Below are positions 1 to 6,479 of a stretch of 11,976 bases of DNA, in pieces (positions within the stretch are counted from its first letter, which is position 1; each line of letters starts with the position of its first letter). The DNA is from Vairimorpha ceranae (Eukaryota; Microsporidia; Nosematidae): positions 1-11,976 of the forward strand of contig NW_020169397.1 of assembly GCF_000988165.1 (NCBI RefSeq), given 5' to 3'. The position numbers were made by a program, and so were the translations under genes. Below the pieces are notes generated by a model. That model was given only the letters and a program-made list of their open reading frames with translations. It was not told where the DNA came from and ran no database searches.

Positions 1-398
1 CTGGTTTGGCTTTTGATGATTTCAAAAATTATAATTTATCGAATTGCTTTTTTACCGATATAACCAACTTACTTTCTTTAATTGAAGATCCAAATCATAA
101 ATTTGAACTTAATGATTATGATCAGTCTATCGGTTCCCTTTCTGGTTGTTCATTGGTTGCTGTTTTAATTCACTTTCAAGAAGAAGTCAATGAAAAAAAT
201 TTAGAGTGTTTCGCTTACGACAATGAGAAAAACAAATTAGAATTTAAAGTAATGATTGATTCAAAAAAAAGACTTGTTTTTTTTATGTTTGACTTACAAT
301 ATTTAAAAGAATTTAATATTAGACAAGTAGATTGTATAGCTCAGACCCCTATAAAACATTATGTGTCACGCAATATTAGTTTGATTAGTTACTTTTAA
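1..398 (+). CDS. 3' end of an unidentified protein gene (5' end outside the window)
   Basis: The reading frame starting at base 3 is open to the left edge and has no ATG near the edge, so this is the C-terminal 131 or so residues of a longer protein. I do not recognise the family with confidence. The stretch LVAVLIHF followed about ten residues later by an aromatic FAYD, and an ending of the form ISLISYF, faintly resemble the last strands of a ubiquitin-specific protease (peptidase C19) fold. The expected Gly-His-Tyr active-site motif is absent, so an active protease is unlikely from this part. The frame has no signal peptide or membrane span here. The stop at 396-398 overlaps an AATAAA signal. 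A real gene is likely because of its sustained length, mixed composition and the polyadenylation signal; the product is uncertain. Confidence 0.7.
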   Translation, partial: GLAFDDFKNYNLSNCFFTDITNLLSLIEDPNHKFELNDYDQSIGSLSGCSLVAVLIHFQEEVNEKNLECFAYDNEKNKLEFKVMIDSKKRLVFFMFDLQYLKEFNIRQVDCIAQTPIKHYVSRNISLISYF

Positions 399-402
399 TA
401 AA
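397..402 (+). promoter_or_regulatory. AATAAA polyadenylation signal overlapping the stop codon
   Basis: AATAAA begins on the last two bases of the TAA stop of the partial gene. Polyadenylation signals on or next to stop codons are common in microsporidia. In such AT-rich DNA the hexamer also occurs by chance, so position is the main support. Confidence 0.45.
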
Positions 403-611
403 ATTTTAAGTAAGATATCCTTCGAATTTTTTAAAACTTAAAAAAAATAATTTAAAAAAATTATAGCTCTAAAAATGTAAATAAATAATATAAACTGTTC
501 TTTTCAGTTTTTATTGAAACTTTTTGCCGCTCCATATCAAGTATCAAAAAAAAAATAAATTCCCAAAAAAGTTTTGCTTTATTTTTTCTTAAAACTAATA
601 TTGTAAACTTT

Positions 612-950
612 AACATTGAATGATCTGTATGTTACTGTCATGATGCAGCTGACACATGACCATCAGTCACTGTTTGTTGAATCAATTCTTGTGTGATTAA
701 ACAAACAAGTGAGTATTCAATGTAGATCTGTCTTTTCGCTTTCCTTTTAGCTTAACTTTACTATGCTGCATTTTTATATTGTTTGTTTATGTAATCTTTA
801 ATTAAGTGAAAACTAAAAATAGGATATTTACACATAAAGGAATGATGAACAATGGGATTAACAAGAAGCCTTTACACAAATTTCCACTAAGTTTTGAAAT
901 AAACATAACTTTTCTTTAAAGTCTTCTAAACCGGACATAAACCATAACTA
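612..950 (+). repeat. Diverged intergenic repeat, copy A
   Basis: This noncoding stretch matches 3935-4215 through a chain of similar blocks in the same order and orientation. The core at 628-660 matches 3935-3967 at 27 of 33 ungapped positions and includes the GC-containing word TGATGCAGC. Then come ATTGTTTGTTTA (778), ACAATG (849), ACAC-AATTT (874), and CTTTAAA followed by a similar CTT..TAAACC (914). Spacing from block to block is close in the two copies: 150 versus 135, 74 versus 68, and 62 versus 49 bases from the ATG to CTTTAAA. Only tiny ORFs follow the ATGs: 25 codons from 843 and 12 from 852. The element type is unknown; no terminal repeats or target duplications were identified. Confidence 0.6.
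613..723 (+). other. Possible three-way-junction RNA fold inside repeat copy A
   Basis: Three helices nest together. The outer helix pairs 613-621 with 715-723 (9 bp, perfect). Helix two pairs 637-642 with 655-660 (6 bp, perfect, 12-nt loop). Helix three pairs 667-671 with 708-712, 672-678 with 700-706 and 680-684 with 694-698, giving 17 bp with one bulge (707), one mismatch (679/699) and a 9-nt loop. In copy B helix two is kept through G-U pairs. This could be a structured transcript or a cruciform-forming DNA site. No known RNA family was recognised. Confidence 0.4.
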
Positions 951-1711
951 AAACTAATTTTTAATAATTTTTTAGTAAAAACAAAAGTCTGTTTTTTTTA
1001 ATAAATTTTTGTAAAAGTAAACAAAGTTGCAAAAAAAAGAAATATATCACAAAATGGAAGAAAATCATAAAATGTTTCGATTACTATATCAACCAAATAA
1101 ATTTTACAGTAAAAATTGTATAAAAATTATAACTTAAAAAAAGATTATTCCTTTTCTTCTCTTAACATCCCAAATGCAAGTTAAAAAAATATTTATTTTT
1201 GAACGTGTGACCCACAACGTAAGTAAAAATATGTAGTAAGGATTATTTTAAATTTTAATAATTTTAAATTCAAAAAGTTAATTGCAAAATTAAAATTTTG
1301 TGTTTTAGCAAATAAGCAGTAAATATAACTTTATATCTGAATTATATAAAAGTTTTTGTTTTTAACAATTTGTACGAAGTAATAAAATCATTAAATATTT
1401 CTATTATAATTTCTAGTTCTTTTTCTTAATAAATGATTTAAAATCCTTTGAAAATATTTACAAAAAGGTAATTCAAAAATTTTTTTTTGTAGGTATTAAA
1501 CACGCACAACCAATAACAGTTAAGAAAAGATGAAACTATATTCTTTTCCGTTCATCCTGCGATGCTATTTCTGTTAAGATGATATATCAAGGATAATTAT
1601 TATTTACTGATGCAAAATAAGGGGAAAAACTATTTAAGAAAAGTTACATTAATAAATATGGTTTTCAGTAAAAAGCATTCTTTCACACAACTCAGTCTGT
1701 ACAATGTTTTT

Positions 1712-1735
1712 GTCCGGAACAAGCATCGTTCCGAC
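1712..1735. repeat. GC-containing inverted repeat (hairpin)
   Basis: CGGAAC (1715-1720) pairs with GTTCCG (1728-1733) around a 7-nt loop, extended by GT/AC across one bulged C at 1714. It stands out because the surroundings are nearly all A/T. It is preceded by CAGTCTGT (1693-1700) and followed by GGCAG (1748-1752); the same arrangement occurs at 4459-4505. Confidence 0.5.
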
Positions 1736-1789
1736 CTAGGTTTTATCGGCAGGCAACATTATAACACCTTTTATTAAATAAAAATTGGT

Positions 1790-1813
1790 TATGTTATGGA
1801 TAATCATAACATA
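1790..1813. repeat. Perfect 9-bp inverted repeat with 6-nt loop
   Basis: TATGTTATG (1790-1798) is exactly complementary to CATAACATA (1805-1813), separated by six bases. A hairpin with the same 9/6/9 geometry but a different sequence occurs at 4669-4692. No function is assigned. Confidence 0.5.
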
Positions 1814-2000
1814 TGTCCTTGTATTAATTGGTGACATTAGAAACCATTTTACAAATATAAAACTAATTAAACATGAATCTTGAAAGTTAATTAATTCGTG
1901 TTTATTTGTTTTACATTTATCTAAAACAAAAGCTATAAATAGATAAAAAATTACCAGAAGATGGAATTAAATAAAAAGTCTTTAAATTTTGGTAGTTTGG

Positions 2001-2026
2001 TCAAGTACTACCTAAAGAATAGTTCA
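2001..2026. repeat. Short dispersed word, first copy (pair with 4732-4757)
   Basis: AAGTACT, one variable base, CCTAAA, one purine, AAT and then AGT are shared with 4734-4757, which has one extra T. It falls in the same order relative to the hairpins as the second copy does, so it may be a remnant of the larger duplicated segment. Alone it could be chance. Confidence 0.35.
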
Positions 2027-2720
2027 CTGCTAGCTATTTTTGACACATTACTTTATTTTAAAATATGTTTCAATATGGCAAGCTAACTTCATATTTGAAT
2101 ATTTTACTCTTTACTGTAAATGTCTATTATTCAAATGAAAATTTTGCAATAAAAAAATTTGTCGGAAAAACATTTTGCCTGTCATAAATAAGCAATCTAA
2201 TTTATTTTTAAAATAAATAAAATATTTTAATTACTCAAACAAGCAGAGATTGACAAATAATATATGAGCTACAAATATTTTATTTGTTTTCTAGCTAAAA
2301 AATTATAGGGTTTACAAACAAATAATAAAAATATCAACATTATATTATCTTGTTTTAACATAAGTATGTTTTGTTTTAACAATCAATCAAAAGCTCTGAT
2401 TATTTTGTTTAATTTTGTATTTTTAATTAGATAAAATATGATTGTTTAAACTGTAAAATGTGCATAAATACAAGAAAATTTTTGTTAAGTTTTTTAATTA
2501 ATATCAATTTCCATAAAAAGCAGCTAACTTTTGATTTTTCTTAAAACATAATTTTATCATAATCTTAATGTTTATTCAATTTTTTTTTGAAGATAGATTT
2601 TAATTTAAGATATTGCATAAATTTTATCCCATTTTATTTTGATGTTTTTTTCAAAAATTTATTCTTTCTGATCGTAAAAATTTAATTAAAGTCTTTAACA
2701 ATTATAAAAAAAATAATTTT

Positions 2721-2731
2721 TTGTCCACACT
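2721..2731 (+). promoter_or_regulatory. C-containing motif just before the start codon at 2732
   Basis: A TCCAC motif sits 5-9 bases before the ATG, directly after a T-rich run. Microsporidian genes often carry a CCC-like motif at this position, near the transcription start. It is weaker here (two Cs) than at the other two visible starts, but it supports the ATG at 2732. Confidence 0.35.
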
Positions 2732-3592
2732 ATGTTGTACTTTTTTCTTTTATTTTACACTTTAAATTGCTGTGAATTTAAGTATCAGAATAAAAAAACT
2801 TTACAATGCTTAGAAAGCAATAAAAATGTTGAGGATAGTTATACATCTATAGAAAAAGAATTTATTGAGATAGTTTCGCAAATTGAACAAAAAAAACTGA
2901 TAAAAAATATTAATCGAATTTACAAAGTAGGTGGAGATAATTTAATCAATTATTTATATAAAAAAAAGAATTTAAAAGATGTTTTGATTAATTTTATGAA
3001 AGATAATAATGAATATTATGTACAAAAGGAGAATATAGAATTGACAACAATAGATATCAATTTATTTATTGAAACTTTTCGCTATCTTTATTATGTCTTG
3101 CAACGTGCACAAGATTATTTTAATCGCAAAAGACTGTTACAAATTATCGATAACTTTAGAAATAATATAATGCATATTTTAAAAGAAACTGAGCTGCCTG
3201 ATATTGATAATAAAAGTTTAGAAAAATTTAATAAATGCATTAAATTTTTAAATGGCCAAATTAACGAAATTATTAGTTTTTTGTATGTTCTTCCTGATTT
3301 TATATCTTGCAAAACATTTAAAGAATATTTTTTAACGCTTCTATTTTTGAAACGACAACTAGAAAGCACTGCCAGTGATAATTTTAAGATAGAGTTGAAT
3401 ACAATGATTTATATGGTAGAAAAAAATTCTTTTGATAATTCATCCTATTTAACTGAATGCAAAAACATTTCGAACACAATAGCAAAAGAAATTGAATGTT
3501 TATTTAAAATTTACGAAATGTTTAGTAAGCTTCTTAATGAAAGAATTCAAATTCTTTGTAATCGTTATTTTTTATCCAAGAAGACAGTATAA
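2732..3592 (+). CDS. Predicted secreted helical protein, unknown family (286 aa)
   Basis: I do not recognise this protein. Residues 1-14 form a signal-peptide-like stretch (MLYFFLLFYTLNCC) with no long polar n-region, so the product probably enters the secretory pathway. The rest is rich in Lys, Asn, Ile and Leu and looks almost wholly alpha-helical, with no further convincing membrane span. Six cysteines lie after the signal region (around residues 26, 168, 193, 242, 256 and 275), which would allow disulphides in an exported protein. There is no zinc, kinase or repeat motif. The start is supported by the C-containing motif just upstream, the signal sequence beginning at this ATG, and AT-rich noncoding DNA before it. 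An AATAAA lies 8 bases after the stop. It is convergent with the 446-aa secreted gene downstream. It could be a lineage-specific secreted effector or a spore or membrane protein. Confidence 0.8.
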   Translation: MLYFFLLFYTLNCCEFKYQNKKTLQCLESNKNVEDSYTSIEKEFIEIVSQIEQKKLIKNINRIYKVGGDNLINYLYKKKNLKDVLINFMKDNNEYYVQKENIELTTIDINLFIETFRYLYYVLQRAQDYFNRKRLLQIIDNFRNNIMHILKETELPDIDNKSLEKFNKCIKFLNGQINEIISFLYVLPDFISCKTFKEYFLTLLFLKRQLESTASDNFKIELNTMIYMVEKNSFDNSSYLTECKNISNTIAKEIECLFKIYEMFSKLLNERIQILCNRYFLSKKTV

Positions 3593-3599
3593 ACGATAA

Positions 3600-3605
3600 A
3601 ATAAA
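3600..3605 (+). promoter_or_regulatory. AATAAA polyadenylation signal
   Basis: The hexamer lies 8 bases after the stop of the 286-aa gene, a typical position for microsporidian 3' ends. The call depends on position, since the hexamer is frequent by chance here. Confidence 0.45.
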
Positions 3606-3934
3606 TAATTGATTTATAAAACTTAATATCCTTTTTTAACAAAATTAAAACCTAGACAATATCGAGTTATATAAAACGACTACTATTTACCATATATAAT
3701 TGTGAGGTAAATTATCACATAAAAATTAAATTTTGATGGAAACGGGAATTTTAAGCTGTCAAACATTTATATAAAATAAGAATAAAGAAATATTTGGAAA
3801 AAAGAAAAGATAGACAATTTTAAAGTTAGCAAAAAGCCACGAAGTATTGTACAAGTAAAATTATGAAAAAATTCATAAACTAAAAAGTTAGTAGTTTTTA
3901 AAAAGTATATATTATTTTCTTTATACAGAAATAA

Positions 3935-4215
3935 TATGTTTATGTCGTGATGCAGCCAACACATGATCACATTTTAATAATTTTGTTTACACATAGTCTT
4001 TTTTTTAAATAAAATAATTTTTTTTCTATTTAAACCTTAAACATTTAGTTTCAGTGCCTTCATCTAGCAATTGTTTGTTTAGTTTAACCTATTTTAACTA
4101 TAAATACATTTTTAGCTGGAATCTGGAGGAAAAAACAATGCAAAGCAACACGAATTTAGGTAGGCGTAATTCAAATAATGATCTTACTTTAAACGCTTTT
4201 TAAACCCCGCCAAAC
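3935..4215 (+). repeat. Diverged intergenic repeat, copy B
   Basis: This is the second copy of the element at 612-950, in the same orientation. The blocks are the 33-base core (3935-3967), ATTGTTTGTTTA (4070), ACAATG (4135), ACACGAATTT (4148) and CTTTAAAC with a following TAAACC (4187-4206). The core keeps helix two of copy A, with positions 3944/3967 and 3947/3964 as G-U pairs. The long third hairpin of copy A is not preserved. The ATG at 4138 opens only a 21-codon ORF ending at 4203. The 3' limit is approximate. Confidence 0.6.
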
Positions 4216-4445
4216 ATAAAAAATAATTGTATACATATTAAGGATTAAAAACATATTAAAAAAGTCAAGAATCATTCGGAAAAATGGTTTTTAAAGTATT
4301 ATCATTTGTTTAATTTTACGTAATTAACATGCTTTGTATTTGTTATAGTTTCTTTGCTTTTTAAAGTAGCAAAATATGTTTCAAAAATGATAATATTTAA
4401 ATTCTAATTGTAAAAATGTTAAAATATAATAAAACTTTTGATTTT

Positions 4446-4463
4446 GACTGCAATGTTGCAGTC
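4446..4463. repeat. Perfect 8-bp inverted repeat
   Basis: GACTGCAA (4446-4453) is exactly complementary to TTGCAGTC (4456-4463) around a central TG. A two-base loop is too tight for a simple RNA hairpin with all pairs closed, so it may equally be a dyad-symmetric protein binding site. It lies immediately before a second hairpin. Confidence 0.5.
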
Positions 4464-4469
4464 TGTTTA

Positions 4470-4490
4470 GGAATTTTGATTGATAATTCC
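4470..4490. repeat. 6-bp inverted repeat with 9-nt loop
   Basis: GGAATT (4470-4475) pairs with AATTCC (4485-4490). It follows CAGTCTGT (4459-4466) and precedes TTCCG...CTTAGG...GGCAG (4487-4505), an arrangement shared with 1693-1752. Confidence 0.4.
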
Positions 4491-4668
4491 GCTTTACTTA
4501 GGCAGTAACGTAGGGGCGTTGAGGAAAGAGATGTAAATTGATTTGTTGTAAAAGCTAGTCATTAAAACGGATATATTTTATTTAATAAAGCTTTGTTAAA
4601 TACTTTTTTATATCAGTGCAAAAGCCTATTGGTTGTAAAGAAAACAAATGGCTTGGTCTGAGTTGTTA

Positions 4669-4692
4669 CAATCATTTGGTTATAAATGATTG
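4669..4692. repeat. Perfect 9-bp inverted repeat with 6-nt loop
   Basis: CAATCATTT (4669-4677) is exactly complementary to AAATGATTG (4684-4692) around GGTTAT. It has the same geometry as the hairpin at 1790-1813 and is followed by a T-rich run. No function is assigned. Confidence 0.5.
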
Positions 4693-4731
4693 GTTATTTT
4701 CTTAGAACGTGTCAGATAAACATTATACGGT

Positions 4732-4757
4732 ATAAGTACTTCCTAAAAAATTAGTAA
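4732..4757. repeat. Short dispersed word, second copy (pair with 2001-2026)
   Basis: AAGTACT, one variable base, CCTAAA, A, AAT and TAGT match the sequence from 2003 onward with two substitutions and one inserted T. It lies 276 bases after CAGTCTGT at 4459-4466; the first copy lies about 310 bases after its CAGTCTGT. Confidence 0.35.
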
Positions 4758-5087
4758 ACAATTTTATATATTCTAAACTTTTTCCTCAATCATATAAAAT
4801 TATTTCGAGTTCTATTTAAATCCTTAAAGTCTTAACATAACAATTTTATTACTTTAGCAATCAAAAATTAAGATAGAATAAGAAGAAAAATTTTTTTAGA
4901 ATTTTAAAGTATAGAAAAAATAATATAAATCTATAAATTTATTTTTGCTCAATATTTCATGTATTTAATTACTTATACATTAATTCTCAATTTCACTTAC
5001 TCAGGTAAACTATAGATAAATTTTACAGGCAATATTCAAGTTTTTTTGACAAAAAAATTATTTAATGCTTAAAAAAATAACAAACAG

Positions 5088-5093
5088 TTTATT
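5088..5093 (-). promoter_or_regulatory. AATAAA polyadenylation signal (minus strand)
   Basis: TTTATT on the + strand reads AATAAA on the - strand, 28 bases beyond the stop of the 446-aa gene. Position supports the call. Confidence 0.4.
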
Positions 5094-5120
5094 TGTTTCA
5101 TTTAAACATATAAACCAAAT

Positions 5121-6461
5121 TTATAAAGCTTTGTATGCTTTATGTTGAAAACATATTTTAATACCTACTAACTTCCTACATAAATGACAATTATGATCTA
5201 ATTTGGTTAAAAAGTCATCAATTAGTTCAAATCCTAAAAAATGACCACAATTTAACCAATAAAACCAACCATCAATCCCTTTTGTTCCATTAGGTTTAAA
5301 TGAATATGTATTTAGATCTAATAATGTTGTAAATTCGTGTAATTTATCGGTTTTTACAAGAGTTTCTATTTCAGCACTAACGTCTGAAGCACTTTTATAA
5401 GCCCTTACATAATATTCCTTTATTGTTTTTACATATTCCATTTCATTGCAAATGATAAATTTTACATTTACCTGATCGTTATAATGTTTTTCAACTCTCA
5501 ACAATATATTTCGTTTTAAATGTTTTGAATAGCATTGCATTAGTCCTAAGAATAAATTTGCATATTCAAAGCTTAAAATTATTGTTGCATCACAAAAAAT
5601 GTCAAAATTTTCAGTTGAATTTATAAAAGAACTAAAATTAATACCATCCGTAAAAGAATCATAATCGATACAATTGTTTAGAAAATTAATATCTAATGCT
5701 TCTTCAAAACAATTAAAATTAATCCTATCTAATTTATCTTCCTTTTTATCAAATAATAAAAAAGCATGTATTGGAAAGTTATTATTTTGTTGAATTTTAA
5801 ACACAGTTTCAATAAATTTTGAATTTAAAAAATTTTCGTATAAATTAGATTGTTCAGATGTAGAATATCTTGAGAGAGTTTGTTCAGCTAAGCTAATAAT
5901 ATAAAATAATTCGTAAATAAGATTACCATCTAAAATTAGCGACTGAGATTTTAAGGTTTTGAAAAAATTATCCTTCTTAGCGTAAATTTTTTCTGTAATA
6001 GCTTTTATTATTTTCATATTAGTTTTATTTTTTGTAATTAGTGTGATCGGCTGATAATATCTTGTACCATAAGATATAAACGCCGCTTTATACTTAATAT
6101 CACTTAAAAGGCAGAAATCTTTTAGCCTTGATGTAAACGTAGCAATTAATATTGATTTTAAGCTTAAATTATTGCAATTACAATGTAAAACACTTGTATT
6201 CATCAATATCGGTTTAATTAAGTTATATTTCTCAAACTTAAGGATGCTGTATGTTGTTCTACATATATCAAATAATAATTCTATTTTCTCAGTTGCAAAC
6301 GGTTCGTCACCTAAAAATTCCAAAAGTAGCTTTTTATTTAAAAGACAATGACGACCTTCAATAAATCTTTCAAAATTTTTAAAATATATTGAATCCAATA
6401 TATTTTTGTTTTTAATATTTTCAGTGCATAAAATGATTACTAAAAAATACGTTAAATGCAT
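5121..6461 (-). CDS. Predicted secreted protein with a Pellino-like half RING zinc motif (446 aa)
   Basis: The N-terminus (about residues 1-16, core LTYFLVIILC) looks like a signal peptide, and no other membrane span is evident. Residues 17-380 are unassigned; a H-C-x-C cluster sits at 93-96. The C-terminus carries DLNT...F, then W399, YWLNCGHFLGF with C405 and H407, then C425-x2-C428-R429. A further C437-x2-H440 lies close to the end. Pellino E3 ligases (CHC2CHC2 RING-like domain) share the order LNT..F, an aromatic-rich LNCGHxxG(Y/F), then CxxCR about 20 residues later. Here only the first CHC2 unit is present; the protein ends 17 residues after R429, so the second unit is missing or is replaced by C437/H440. 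No FHA region was recognised. Seen: the motif and the signal sequence. Inferred: zinc binding, ubiquitin-related activity and export. The ATG at 6461 is supported by the CCC motif before it and by the signal sequence beginning there. It is convergent with the 286-aa secreted gene. Confidence 0.8.
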   Translation of the reverse strand: MHLTYFLVIILCTENIKNKNILDSIYFKNFERFIEGRHCLLNKKLLLEFLGDEPFATEKIELLFDICRTTYSILKFEKYNLIKPILMNTSVLHCNCNNLSLKSILIATFTSRLKDFCLLSDIKYKAAFISYGTRYYQPITLITKNKTNMKIIKAITEKIYAKKDNFFKTLKSQSLILDGNLIYELFYIISLAEQTLSRYSTSEQSNLYENFLNSKFIETVFKIQQNNNFPIHAFLLFDKKEDKLDRINFNCFEEALDINFLNNCIDYDSFTDGINFSSFINSTENFDIFCDATIILSFEYANLFLGLMQCYSKHLKRNILLRVEKHYNDQVNVKFIICNEMEYVKTIKEYYVRAYKSASDVSAEIETLVKTDKLHEFTTLLDLNTYSFKPNGTKGIDGWFYWLNCGHFLGFELIDDFLTKLDHNCHLCRKLVGIKICFQHKAYKAL

Positions 6462-6472
6462 ATTTGGGCGAC
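6462..6472 (-). promoter_or_regulatory. CCC-type start-proximal motif (minus strand)
   Basis: Read on the - strand, CGCCC lies 5-9 bases before the ATG of the 446-aa gene (GGGCG at 6466-6470 on the + strand), in otherwise A/T-rich flanking sequence. CCC-like motifs just upstream of start codons are a known microsporidian feature linked to transcription start. It supports the chosen start. Confidence 0.5.
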
Positions 6473-6479
6473 AAATTGA

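Larger units (their letters stand above)
951..2720. other. AT-rich intergenic DNA with isolated hairpins
   Basis: No credible ORF, tRNA or rRNA was found here. Most of it is A/T homopolymer-rich sequence. Slightly richer patches lie near 1500-1580 and 1690-1760. Two separately listed hairpins (1712-1735 and 1790-1813) and a short word shared with 4732-4757 (near 2001-2026) are the only structure I can support. Confidence 0.6.
4216..5087. other. AT-rich intergenic DNA with a hairpin cluster
   Basis: No ORF of useful length was seen. Three separately listed inverted repeats lie between 4446 and 4692, together with a GC-richer segment at 4500-4530. From about 4760 to 5087 I see nothing but A/T-rich sequence. 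Confidence 0.6.

Noticed and set aside
843..920. Short ORFs after the ATGs of the repeat copies (25 and 12 codons here, 21 codons at 4138)
   Set aside because: They are very short and their peptide sequences differ between copies while the DNA blocks are shared, so coding is unlikely.
1711..1736. GTCCGGAA...AGCA reminiscent of SRP RNA helix 8
   Set aside because: The bases pair as a simple CGGAAC/GTTCCG hairpin, the GGAA is in the stem rather than a tetraloop, and the flanking conserved loop sequences are absent.
3115..3369. 84-codon open frame on the minus strand
   Set aside because: It lies wholly inside the 286-aa + strand gene and looks like an antisense shadow of AT-rich coding sequence.
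3767..3970. 67-codon open frame on the minus strand
   Set aside because: It begins with GTG, is dominated by Phe, Leu, Ile, Asn and Lys, and its first codons fall on the repeat core. A similar short frame in copy A stops after about 17 codons, so the apparent peptide match only reflects the DNA repeat.
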